DNA of 32,265 nt, taken from contig JAAVFW010000001.1 in assembly GCA_014800535.1 (NCBI GenBank), positions 60,051-92,315 of the forward strand, in the 5' to 3' direction. Origin of the DNA: Bacteroidales bacterium (GTDB lineage Bacteria > Bacteroidota > Bacteroidia > Bacteroidales > Muribaculaceae). How positions within the stretch are numbered: position 1 is the stretch's first letter; each line of letters begins with the position of its first letter. Below the pieces are notes generated by a model. It was given only the letters and a program-made list of their open reading frames with translations, searched no databases and had not been told where the DNA came from. The position numbers and the translations under genes were made by a program. Below are positions 16,006-23,092 of this stretch, piece by piece.

Positions 16006-16748
16006 TTGGAAGCTAAATATATAGTAGCCGCTCCGAAAGATAAATCAATAAACTGAGGGTTGGAAAGTCCGGCAGCTTTCATAAGAGCGGTCAGACGTTC
16101 GCGTTGCGGAGCTGCGGCAATCGACTCCGGAAGATAGGTGTAGGCACGATGATCGTGAGACACGAGCCTTCCCACCGACGGAATCAATGTGCGGGTGTAA
16201 AGTTTGTAGAGTCGGCGTGGAATCTTCCCTTTAGGCTCGGATAATTCTATGACACAGAGAGTGCCGCCCGGTCGGAGCACACGAGCCATCTCGGCAAGCC
16301 CTTTCCCTATTTCCTCGAAATTTCTCACACCGTATGCCACCGTCACAAGGTCGAAAGAATCATCCTTGAACGGCAGGTCAAGACAGTCAGCTTCGGCAAA
16401 AGTGATCTTCTCGGCAGCTGTGCCCTCTCTCAGGTTGAGTTTGCGGCGGGCTATGTTGAGCATGCCCGACGACAGGTCTATGCCTGTGATTGTCGCCTTC
16501 GGCAGCAGACGGTGAAGATGAAAGACGAGATCACCGGTGCCGGTGGCGACATCGAGAATGTTTGCCTGACGATTGTTAAGGTTCAGACGTTTCAGGGCAA
16601 GCCGCAAGGCTTTATTTCTCCAGAGACGATGAAGACCAAACGACATGACTGTGTTCATGAAATCATACGAGTGGGCAATGTTGTCAAACATCGTCTCCAC
16701 TTCCTTTGTCTTCGATGAGTCGGAGTTATAAGGTTTTATCTTTGACAT
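16002..16748 (-). CDS. ubiE: Demethylmenaquinone methyltransferase (MenG/UbiE family)
   Basis: This SAM-dependent C-methyltransferase carries out the last step of menaquinone synthesis. The 248-residue protein has the UbiE start VETMFDNIAHSYDFMNTVMSFGLHRLWR, SAM motif I ILDVATGTGDL at about 64-74, an acidic loop GIDLSSGML, and YGVRNFEEIGKGLAEMARVLRPGG. Full length. Menaquinone, not ubiquinone, is expected in Bacteroidales, so the menG name is equally valid. It is 14 nt downstream of the GNAT gene and overlaps the U32 gene. Confidence 0.95.
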   Translation of the reverse strand: MSKIKPYNSDSSKTKEVETMFDNIAHSYDFMNTVMSFGLHRLWRNKALRLALKRLNLNNRQANILDVATGTGDLVFHLHRLLPKATITGIDLSSGMLNIARRKLNLREGTAAEKITFAEADCLDLPFKDDSFDLVTVAYGVRNFEEIGKGLAEMARVLRPGGTLCVIELSEPKGKIPRRLYKLYTRTLIPSVGRLVSHDHRAYTYLPESIAAAPQRERLTALMKAAGLSNPQFIDLSFGAATIYLASK

Positions 16749-16762
16749 TTGAAAGAAACGGT

Positions 16763-17884
16763 TCAGAGAGATTTCTTATAGGAACGTCGGCGACGGTGCT
16801 GGCGATGATTGAAATATTCCCATTGTCCCTGCACCTTAGCGTTTGTTTCGAGTTCCGGATTGGATTCGGCAAATTTATATCCGAGGCGGATATAGTGAGG
16901 AATCAAATCCTGGAAAAGGAGCGCGTTGACACCCTTGTTCTGATAGTCGGGAGCGACAGCGACAAGGAGCAGGTCGACACGGTCGTTCTTCCCCTTGAGA
17001 CCCTTCAGCAGATGAACCCATCCTAAGGGGAACATCTTGCCGCCCGATTTCTGAAGTGCCCGCGACATGGAAGGCATCGAGATTCCGATTCCGACAAGCT
17101 TGTCGTTCTTATCGACAACGAGAGTCACCAGGTCGAGGTTAAGCAATCCGAGATATATCTTGATGTAATAGTCAATCTGACGCTCGGTGAGCGGAGAATA
17201 CTGATACAGATTGCGGTAAGCCTCATTGACAAGATGAAACAATGCTCTGCCGTATTTCTCTTTTATCTCCTTGCGCGACTTGAATTTGAGCACACGCAGA
17301 TTGAATTTCTTCTTGACAATATCGGCGATACGGTTATACTTTTCAGGTATTCCGTCGGGCACTTCCATCACAAACTCCACCCAATCAGCTTCTTTTGTGT
17401 AGCCGAGTTTCTTGATGTGGTCGTTGTAATATGGATAGTTATAGATGGTTGCCATCGTGCCCAGCTCATCAAACCCTTCGACAAGCATTCCCTCATGGTC
17501 GAGGTCGGTGAAACCGAGCGGACCGATGATGCGCTTCATCCCCTTGGAGCGAGCCCATTCCTCAGCGGCATGGAAAAGTTCTTCAGACACGGAAGTGTCG
17601 TCAATGAAGTCGACGAAGCCGAAGCGGGCATCTTTCGCGCCGGTAGCGTTATTGACCTGCCGGTTGATGATTGCCGCGATACGACCTACGGGTTTACCGT
17701 TACGGTAAGCCATGAAATAGGCTGCGTCACAGAAGTCGAAGGCAGGGTTGACTTTCGGGTCGAGAGTGTCGATATCATCTGTCAGGAGCGGCGGCACATA
17801 GCAGTCGTTCCCTTTGTAGAGGTCAATCTGGAATTGGGTGAATTTCTTCAGAGACTTGCGGTCCGGGGAAATCTTCTTAATCAT
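16763..17884 (-). CDS. GNAT-fold N-acetyltransferase-like protein
   Basis: This 373-residue cytoplasmic protein begins KKFTQFQIDLYKGNDCYVPPL, has a first lobe with PVGRIAAIINRQ and GFVDFIDD, and a conserved stretch IIGPLGFTDLDHEGMLVEGFDE. Near the end LLLVAVAPDYQNKGVNALLFQDL is a classical GNAT motif A (acetyl-CoA loop Q-x-x-G-x) followed by ESNPELETNAKV. Such long bilobed GNAT proteins are common in Bacteroidetes and have no assigned substrate that I know of. The C-terminus is a basic run (HRRRRSYKK). It lies 15 nt after the pseudokinase gene and 14 nt before menG. Confidence 0.78.
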   Translation of the reverse strand: MIKKISPDRKSLKKFTQFQIDLYKGNDCYVPPLLTDDIDTLDPKVNPAFDFCDAAYFMAYRNGKPVGRIAAIINRQVNNATGAKDARFGFVDFIDDTSVSEELFHAAEEWARSKGMKRIIGPLGFTDLDHEGMLVEGFDELGTMATIYNYPYYNDHIKKLGYTKEADWVEFVMEVPDGIPEKYNRIADIVKKKFNLRVLKFKSRKEIKEKYGRALFHLVNEAYRNLYQYSPLTERQIDYYIKIYLGLLNLDLVTLVVDKNDKLVGIGISMPSMSRALQKSGGKMFPLGWVHLLKGLKGKNDRVDLLLVAVAPDYQNKGVNALLFQDLIPHYIRLGYKFAESNPELETNAKVQGQWEYFNHRQHRRRRSYKKSL

Positions 17885-17899
17885 AGCGAAAAATTCGGG

Positions 17900-18670
17900 T
17901 TACTGAAGGCGTAGAGTCAGCCACACGAGCACAAGGAGCATCAGGATAATGAAGACGCACAACCATGTCAGGAGTCTGGAGCCTGAACGTTTCTGAAGGT
18001 CAAGCTGCACGTCGACAATCGTATTGTAAGGACCCTCCGGGTCGCGTGCTGAGTTTGCGATGCGACGCAGTCGCGGCATTGAGACGTTCAGATTATCAAG
18101 CACTTCTCCGACAACCTCACCGAAGCAGCGTATGTCGTCCTTGGTGTCATGAACGGATAGCTCCGAGCGATGGTCATAGCCGACATTGATAAGCTTGAGG
18201 TTATTGGTGTCCTCACAGAAAATGATCGTGTCGGGAGTGATGGGATAATGCACGATATGGTTCTCCTGAATGTAGGTCAGGGCCGAAATGAATTGAGTGC
18301 GCAGACGGTCGAGAATCTGTGAGGTGATTTTCTTCTCGTCGATCAGTTGGCGGAGAGAATAACCATAGACATCGTCGGTCACAATCGACATTCCGACCCC
18401 CGGCACCATTTCCAAATCGTTAACCATCACAATATTAGGATGATTAAGATTATATCGGGTGTCAAACTCACGCTCCAGCATACGGACATAGACCGGATTG
18501 TCGGCATATTCCTTTTTCAAGGATTTGATCATGACCCATTTACCATGCTTTCGCACAGTGTAGACATCATAGAATTCTTCGCCCCATTCCGGGAGGAGAG
18601 TTAGGTCAGACCACTTTCCGGAGGGGTCGTTGATAGGTATTTTCTTTTCTTCTTTGCTGATATATGCCAT
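17900..18670 (-). CDS. Membrane-anchored protein-kinase-fold protein, predicted pseudokinase
   Basis: The 256-residue protein has a Hanks-type kinase-like domain at about 30-200 and one C-terminal membrane helix (LLTWLCVFIILMLLVLVWL), so it would be tail-anchored with the domain in the cytoplasm. The ATP-binding lysine equivalent (VMIKSL) and a helix-C glutamate (LEREFD) are present, but the catalytic loop reads HYPITPDTIIF where active kinases have HRDxKPxNI, and the DFG position reads NVG. Both catalytic aspartates are therefore missing and no glycine-rich loop is clear. A regulatory or scaffolding role is inferred. It is 56 nt downstream of serS and 15 nt before the GNAT gene. Confidence 0.78.
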   Translation of the reverse strand: MAYISKEEKKIPINDPSGKWSDLTLLPEWGEEFYDVYTVRKHGKWVMIKSLKKEYADNPVYVRMLEREFDTRYNLNHPNIVMVNDLEMVPGVGMSIVTDDVYGYSLRQLIDEKKITSQILDRLRTQFISALTYIQENHIVHYPITPDTIIFCEDTNNLKLINVGYDHRSELSVHDTKDDIRCFGEVVGEVLDNLNVSMPRLRRIANSARDPEGPYNTIVDVQLDLQKRSGSRLLTWLCVFIILMLLVLVWLTLRLQ

Positions 18671-18726
18671 GGAGTGAAGAGTTTGAGCTGACTGACATCA
18701 GCCGGTGAATATTTAGCAACGGGGTT

Positions 18727-19998
18727 TTAGTCGATAATGTCGAACCCGGTGTATTTTCTGAGACATTCGGGAATGATGATTCCCTTCGGAGTCTGGTTGT
18801 TTTCAAGGAGAGCGGCCACAATTCTGGGCAATGCGAGAGCTGAGCCGTTGAGGGTGTGACACAGGTGAGTTTTCTTGTCGGCTCCTTTGTAACGGCATTT
18901 CAGACGGTTTGCCTGATAAGTCTCGAAGTTTGAGACGGATGAAACTTCCAGCCAGCGTTTCTGAGCGGCACTCCACACTTCAAAGTCGAAAGTGATTGCT
19001 GAAGTGAACGACATGTCGCCGCCACACAGACGGAGGATATGCCAGGGAAGGCCGAGTTTTTCAAGCAGCCCCTGCACATGAGCTTTCATCTCTTCGAGAG
19101 CCGCGTAAGAATCTTCGGGGCGTTCGATACGCACGATTTCCACCTTGTCAAACTGATGCAGACGGTTCAGACCGCGCACATCCTTACCGTAAGAGCCAGC
19201 TTCACGACGCCAGCATGGAGAGTAGGCGCAATTCTTCTTCGGCAGCTCTGATTCGTTGATTATGACATCACGATAGATGTTGGTTACGGGCACCTCTGCT
19301 GTCGGGATGAGGTAAAGGTCGTCGAGCGTTACATGATACATCTGCCCTTCCTTGTCGGGGAGCTGACCTGTGCCATACCCTGAAGCGGCATTGACCACAA
19401 ACGGGGGTTCCACTTCAACATAACCCGCTTTCCAGGCCTCATCGAGGAAAAACTGGATGAGGGCACGCTGAAGGCGTGCGCCCTTACCGATATAGAACGG
19501 GAAGCCGGCACCTGTCACTTTGACACCAAGCTCAAAATCAATCAGATTATATTTCTTTGCGAGGTCCCAGTGAGGGAGGGCATCTTCAGCCAGTTGCGGA
19601 ATGACACCACCGGTCTGTTCAACGACGTTTTCTTCGGCGGTGAGACCTTCCGGCACATTCTCGTTAGGAAGATTCGGCACGGTCAGAAGAAGCTCTGTCA
19701 TGCGGCGTTCACATTCCTCAAGACGTTCATGCAAGCCGGCAGCTTCCCCTTTTATGCGGGCAACTTCCTGCTTGATATTCTCAGCCTCTTCCTTCTTCCC
19801 TTCCTTCATGAGGGCTCCGATTGAAGAAGCGAGTTTCTTTAATTGAGACTGGTCGGAGTCAGTCTTCTGCTGCAATTTGCGGCGTTCGGCGTCGATTTCA
19901 AGTATTTCAGTAATAACGGCACGTCCGTCAAACCCCTTAACAGCGAGGCGTTCAACAACGAAGTCGGGGGTTTCGCGAATTATCTGAAGCGTTAGCAT
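18727..19998 (-). CDS. serS: Seryl-tRNA synthetase
   Basis: SerS charges tRNA-Ser with serine. The 423-residue protein has the N-terminal long antiparallel coiled coil (about 30-100, rich in K/E/L) that grips the tRNA-Ser variable arm, a class II core with motif 2 CWRREAGSYGKDVRGLNRLHQ, and motif 3 HTLNGSALALPRIVAALLENNQ. Length and order are canonical. It starts the long leftward gene run and has a consensus Bacteroidetes promoter 25-55 bp upstream. A tRNA-Ser(GCU) gene lies about 1.2 kb upstream on the same strand. Confidence 0.97.
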   Translation of the reverse strand: MLTLQIIRETPDFVVERLAVKGFDGRAVITEILEIDAERRKLQQKTDSDQSQLKKLASSIGALMKEGKKEEAENIKQEVARIKGEAAGLHERLEECERRMTELLLTVPNLPNENVPEGLTAEENVVEQTGGVIPQLAEDALPHWDLAKKYNLIDFELGVKVTGAGFPFYIGKGARLQRALIQFFLDEAWKAGYVEVEPPFVVNAASGYGTGQLPDKEGQMYHVTLDDLYLIPTAEVPVTNIYRDVIINESELPKKNCAYSPCWRREAGSYGKDVRGLNRLHQFDKVEIVRIERPEDSYAALEEMKAHVQGLLEKLGLPWHILRLCGGDMSFTSAITFDFEVWSAAQKRWLEVSSVSNFETYQANRLKCRYKGADKKTHLCHTLNGSALALPRIVAALLENNQTPKGIIIPECLRKYTGFDIID

Positions 19999-20022
19999 AG
20001 TTTCTCTTTTTTACTTAAACTG

Positions 20023-20053
20023 CAAAAATAATTTAAAAAATCGGGGAACGCAA
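20023..20053 (-). promoter_or_regulatory. Bacteroidetes-type promoter for serS and the leftward run
   Basis: On the minus strand TATTTTTG (20023-20030) matches TAnnTTTG and TTG (20051-20053) lies 20 nt upstream, the expected spacing. Transcription would start near 20016, giving a leader of about 18 nt before the serS ATG. Confidence 0.65.
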
Positions 20054-20082
20054 TTTTTAATCAAAATTTTTAGGTAAAAAAA

Positions 20083-20098
20083 TGGGGAACGGGGTCTA
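20083..20098. repeat. 16-bp repeat, copy 1
   Basis: TGGGGAACGGGGTCTA occurs here and again exactly at 21427-21442. Both copies lie just upstream of a consensus rightward promoter. A shorter related CGGGGAACG is at 20042-20050. The sequence is GC-rich in an otherwise AT-rich spacer. Confidence 0.8.
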
Positions 20099-20117
20099 AT
20101 AAAAGTGAATTTTGTAA

Positions 20118-20148
20118 CTTGCTCGTATAAAAAAAATTATTATATTTG
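20118..20148 (+). promoter_or_regulatory. Bacteroidetes-type promoter for the secreted unknown protein
   Basis: TATATTTG at 20141-20148 is a perfect TAnnTTTG, and TTG at 20119-20121 lies 19 nt upstream. Transcription would start near 20154, giving a leader of about 25 nt before ATG at 20180. It is divergent from the serS promoter, with 64 bp between the two -33 elements. Confidence 0.75.
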
Positions 20149-20179
20149 CATATTGTTAACCAATAAAAATGAGAATATC

Positions 20180-21118
20180 ATGAAACGTATCATATTACTG
20201 TTTTCGATGATTGTTCCGTTGCTTATCAATGCACAAAATCGGTTTGAAATCGGAACAACATGGAATATCAATCACACGGGAGGTGTGGCCGATCCAAGTA
20301 TCCCGGTGGCTTCATGGATTGAACCTGTTACGCTTGAGCAAACGAAAGATTCTGAATATCCGGCTTTTTATAAGACTCCGGATGGCTCTTCAGAAAAGGA
20401 ATTTGTGGCATACGCAAAAATTGACGGTGAAAAGGTGTACTTTAATCTTGACGATGTTGAAAAATCAGAATGGTATCTTCTCTATGATTTCGGCATGAAA
20501 GTCGGCGATGAATGTGACATCTATTCACCCTTATATACGGAATTTACTGATGAGGGAAATAGAACTTTAAGAAAAACTCATGTCAAATGTGTGGCAACGA
20601 GTGAGACTTCCGTATTCTCCGGTCTGCCGATTATGGTTGTGATGGATGACAGCAATGAGTATTGTCCTCACTATGACTTGTGGCTGAAAGGAGTCTCTTC
20701 CATCTCCGGTCTATTTTCATCATTTTTCAACAGCTGGTATGCGGGAGGTGGTCGCACTCTAGTTGACGTGGTAAGCCCGGACGGTGTTATAATTTATAAC
20801 TACAATAGTGTCAATTGGACAGGCATAGATTGGGAAAATATTCTGCCATTAGGTGAGATTGATTGGGATAACGTCAACTGGGATACCATCAGTGTTTCAG
20901 AAATGACTGTATCACACCAACCGAAAATAACAATTACCGGATTAGAGATTGAGGTGTCAATAGATGGAGAGGCGAATGGCTCGATTTATTCTGTTGATGG
21001 AAAACATCTTGGAACTTACAGATTAAGTGAAACACCTCAGAGAATCAATCTGTCGGAGATGGGTCTTTATATCATAAAGATCGGTGACAGATCATTTAAA
21101 TTCTTTGTGGGAGCATAA
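20180..21118 (+). CDS. Secreted protein of unknown function with type IX-like C-terminal segment
   Basis: I do not recognise a family. The 312-residue product starts with a clear signal peptide (KRIILLFSMIVPLLINAQ, residues 2-19). The body is acidic and rich in aromatic residues; near residues 215-245 a Trp/Asn/Asp-rich stretch (VNWTGIDWENI, then IDWDNVNWDTI) looks like short imperfect repeats. The last 60 residues (ITGLEIEVSIDG, IYSVDGKHLGTY, LSEMGLYIIKIGDRSFKFFV) resemble the C-terminal sorting-type domain of Bacteroidetes secreted proteins, with a G-x-Y-x-x-K/R-x-G core. Export and surface attachment are therefore plausible. ATG at 20180 is chosen because it begins the signal peptide and fits the promoter at 20118-20148. 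It is monocistronic, ending in a hairpin, and more AT-rich than neighbouring genes. Confidence 0.75.
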   Translation: MKRIILLFSMIVPLLINAQNRFEIGTTWNINHTGGVADPSIPVASWIEPVTLEQTKDSEYPAFYKTPDGSSEKEFVAYAKIDGEKVYFNLDDVEKSEWYLLYDFGMKVGDECDIYSPLYTEFTDEGNRTLRKTHVKCVATSETSVFSGLPIMVVMDDSNEYCPHYDLWLKGVSSISGLFSSFFNSWYAGGGRTLVDVVSPDGVIIYNYNSVNWTGIDWENILPLGEIDWDNVNWDTISVSEMTVSHQPKITITGLEIEVSIDGEANGSIYSVDGKHLGTYRLSETPQRINLSEMGLYIIKIGDRSFKFFVGA

Positions 21119-21128
21119 GACATGATTC

Positions 21129-21154
21129 GGACTGCATCTTTCTTGATGCAGTCC
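21129..21154 (+). terminator. Hairpin terminator after the secreted unknown protein
   Basis: A perfect 10-bp stem GGACTGCATC / GATGCAGTCC (21129-21138 and 21145-21154) with a 6-nt loop is followed by ACTTTATAT. The T-run is short. Confidence 0.6.
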
Positions 21155-21179
21155 ACTTTATATGTTGAGTAAAGCTACA

Positions 21180-21221
21180 AAATAAAGCGGCTGATTGATG
21201 ATTCAATCAGCCGCTTTATTT
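21180..21221. terminator. 19-bp hairpin immediately 3' of tRNA-Ser
   Basis: A perfect 19-bp stem (21180-21198 with 21203-21221, core AAAGCGGCTGATTGA) has a 4-nt loop. It begins one base beyond the tRNA 3' end on the minus strand and probably terminates tRNA transcription; it may also back up the hairpin at 21129 on the plus strand. Confidence 0.7.
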
Positions 21222-21222
21222 G

Positions 21223-21309
21223 CGGAGAGGACGGGATTCGAACCCGTGGTAGGATTGCTCCTACGTCAGTTTAGCAAACTGGTGGTTTCAGCCACTCACC
21301 CACCTCTCC
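21223..21309 (-). tRNA. tRNA-Ser (anticodon GCU)
   Basis: The minus strand folds as a class II tRNA of 87 nt. The acceptor stem GGAGAGG pairs with CCTCTCC and the discriminator is G, as expected for serine. The D-arm is GAGTGGCTGAAACCAC, the anticodon loop TTGCTAA carries GCT at 21273-21275, a long variable arm (GTAGGAGCAATCCTAC) marks a serine tRNA, and the T-arm GGGTTCGAATCCC is canonical. CCA is not encoded. It reads AGC and AGU codons. Confidence 0.96.
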
Positions 21310-21426
21310 TTTAGGTTTCGGGTGCAAAATTACAACTTAATTCTTAATCTCGCAAATTTTTCACCAATAATTTTCAATTGGAAAAAGGAAAAAGGGAAAG
21401 AGATGATTGGGGCAGAATGAAATATT

Positions 21427-21442
21427 GGGGAACGGGGTCTAT
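21427..21442. repeat. 16-bp repeat, copy 2
   Basis: Exact second copy of TGGGGAACGGGGTCTA (see 20083-20098). It ends 3 bp before the -33 element of the pyrH promoter. Confidence 0.8.
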
Positions 21443-21445
21443 TTT

Positions 21446-21477
21446 TTGGCTTGTTTCATTTTTTTATCTAAATTTGT
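21446..21477 (+). promoter_or_regulatory. Bacteroidetes-type promoter for pyrH-frr
   Basis: TTTG at 21446-21449 and TAAATTTG at 21470-21477 are separated by 20 nt and match both consensus elements. The transcript would start near 21484, leaving a leader of about 105 nt before the pyrH start at 21590, long enough for regulation, though no riboswitch fold is recognised. Confidence 0.75.
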
Positions 21478-21589
21478 AGGTGCTAAGTAACTCTTCTTAT
21501 CCGGGATTAATCTTCCCTCAGCTGAGTTGCTTAACGATTTTTCCACAACATCGATATTCCTCTCTTCAATGAATAAAAAAGAAACAGGA

Positions 21590-22297
21590 ATGAAATACAA
21601 AAGAATACTCCTAAAGCTTTCCGGAGAGTCATTGATGGGAGCACAGGGTTATGGCATTGACCAGGATCGTCTTAAGTCTTACGCCCGTCAGATTAAAGAT
21701 GCAGCTGCGAGTGGAGTTGAAATAGGAATCGTAATCGGAGGTGGCAATATCTTCCGTGGAGTTGCCGGCGCAGCGAAGGGTTTTGACCGTGTGAAGGGAG
21801 ACCAGATGGGAATGCTTGCCACAGTCATCAACTCTCTTGCCCTCTCATCGGCACTTGAGGCTAAGGGACAGCCGGCTGTTGTCCTGACAGCTGTTCCGAT
21901 GTTCCCCATCGGTGAGCCTTATTCCAAGTGGAAAGCTATCGAGGCTATGAAACAAGGAAAGGTTGCTATCATGAGTTGCGGCACCGGTTCGCCGTTCTTC
22001 ACCACCGACACCGGCTCGGCACTCCGTGCCATTGAGACCGAAGCCGATGTGATGCTCAAAGGGACTCGTGTCGACGGAATCTATACCGCTGACCCTGAGA
22101 AAGACCCGACAGCAACTAAATTCGACGAAATCTCTTACGATGAGGTTATCTCTCGCGGCCTGAAAGTGATGGATCTCACTGCAACCGCCCTTTGCAAGGA
22201 AAACAACATGCCTGTTTATGTTTTCGATATGGACACTGAAGGCAATCTCGCCAAGATGCTTGCCGGAGAACCGATCGGAACCACTGTTCATCCATAA
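21590..22297 (+). CDS. pyrH: UMP kinase
   Basis: PyrH phosphorylates UMP to UDP and is a hexameric cytoplasmic enzyme regulated by nucleotides. The 235-residue product has KYKRILLKLSGESLMG at the start, VIGGGNIFRG for the phosphate loop, DQMGMLATVINSLAL, and TGSPFFTTDTGSALRA and GTRVDGIYTADPEKDPTA near the nucleotide site. I chose ATG at 21590 (MKYKRILLKLSG), preceded by ACAGGA, as closest to family starts; ATG at 21569 would add seven residues. It precedes frr by 20 nt, a classic pyrH-frr pair. Confidence 0.96.
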   Translation: MKYKRILLKLSGESLMGAQGYGIDQDRLKSYARQIKDAAASGVEIGIVIGGGNIFRGVAGAAKGFDRVKGDQMGMLATVINSLALSSALEAKGQPAVVLTAVPMFPIGEPYSKWKAIEAMKQGKVAIMSCGTGSPFFTTDTGSALRAIETEADVMLKGTRVDGIYTADPEKDPTATKFDEISYDEVISRGLKVMDLTATALCKENNMPVYVFDMDTEGNLAKMLAGEPIGTTVHP

Positions 22298-22317
22298 AAA
22301 ATAATTAACAATCATAT

Positions 22318-22875
22318 ATGGAAATCAAAGAATATCTTTCAAATGCCGAGGATTCAATGCAGCTTGCAATTGAATATCTTGACGAAACCCTGTCACGAAT
22401 CCGCGCAGGAAAGGCTTCTGCACGTCTTCTTGATGGAATCAGAGTGGATTATTACGGTTCAGCGGCACCCATCTCAAATGTCGCAAACATCAGTGTGCCC
22501 GATGCTCGCACAATTGCCATCACTCCGTGGGAAAAGTCAATGTTCAAGGAGATTGAAAAAGCAATCATCAACTCCGACCTCGGTGTAACTCCTGAAAACA
22601 ATGGAGAGGTTATCCGTCTCTCAATCCCCCCGTTGACAGAAGATCGCCGTAAGACACTTGCCAAACAATGCAAGGCCGAAGCGGAAACAGCAAAGGTCAG
22701 TGTGCGTAACGCACGTCGTGAAGCTATCGACGGATTGAAGAAAGAAATCAAAAACGGACTTAGCGAAGACGCTGAGAAAGATGCGGAAGTTCAGGTTCAG
22801 AAAGTTCATGACAAATACATGAAGAAAATCGACGAACTTTACGCAAAGAAAGAGGAAGAGATTCTCACAGTCTAA
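22318..22875 (+). CDS. frr: Ribosome recycling factor
   Basis: RRF, with EF-G, splits post-termination ribosomes. The 185-residue protein matches full-length [30 protein letters not shown] in the first helix and linker, the beta domain [26 protein letters not shown], then the diagnostic [22 protein letters not shown] and a long C-terminal helical part ending [18 protein letters not shown]. It shares the pyrH promoter and is closed by a strong terminator 24 nt after its stop. Confidence 0.97.
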   Translation: MEIKEYLSNAEDSMQLAIEYLDETLSRIRAGKASARLLDGIRVDYYGSAAPISNVANISVPDARTIAITPWEKSMFKEIEKAIINSDLGVTPENNGEVIRLSIPPLTEDRRKTLAKQCKAEAETAKVSVRNARREAIDGLKKEIKNGLSEDAEKDAEVQVQKVHDKYMKKIDELYAKKEEEILTV

Positions 22876-22898
22876 GCTTTACACCGGCAAACGAATAG

Positions 22899-22945
22899 AA
22901 AAACAACCGGTGGTTCCTACTTTGTGGGAACCACCGGTTGTTTTT
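22899..22945 (+). terminator. Strong intrinsic terminator of pyrH-frr
   Basis: A perfect 19-bp stem (22899-22917 with 22927-22945, core ACAACCGGTGGTTCC) with a 9-nt loop ends in TTTTT. The A-rich left arm makes it usable in both directions. Confidence 0.85.
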
Positions 22946-22970
22946 ATGTTCTGTGGATGTCGCCGGACAT

Positions 22971-23076
22971 TACCTCGGAGAGGTTGCTTCTTGAATAACC
23001 GCTTGTTCCCGCGCCAGCGGAACTGGCGGACAACACATCTCCCCTCCTCCATCTACCTCGGAGAGGTTGCTTTTTC
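22971..23076 (+). repeat. Structured intergenic repeat, copies R1 and R2
   Basis: The hairpin ACCTCGGAGAGGT followed by TGCTT occurs at 22972-22984 (R1) and 23055-23067 (R2, continuing TGCTTTTTCACCGC to 23081). Between them, GGTTGCTTCTTGAATAACC (22982-23000) and GTTCCCGCGCCAGCGGAAC (23006-23024) can form two more imperfect hairpins. The R1 unit of about 60 bp is repeated in inverted orientation at 26925-26983 with roughly 80 percent identity over the 50 bp I aligned. No gene is seen in 22946-23092. Confidence 0.75.
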
Positions 23077-23092
23077 ACCGCACGGTAAGCTG

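Noticed and set aside
21527..21589. Upstream TTG start for pyrH
   Set aside because: It adds 21 residues unlike UMP kinases; ATG at 21590 matches the family start.
22946..23092. Tandem repeats considered as a small CRISPR array
   Set aside because: Copies are few, imperfect, irregularly spaced and present in both orientations, with no cas genes nearby.
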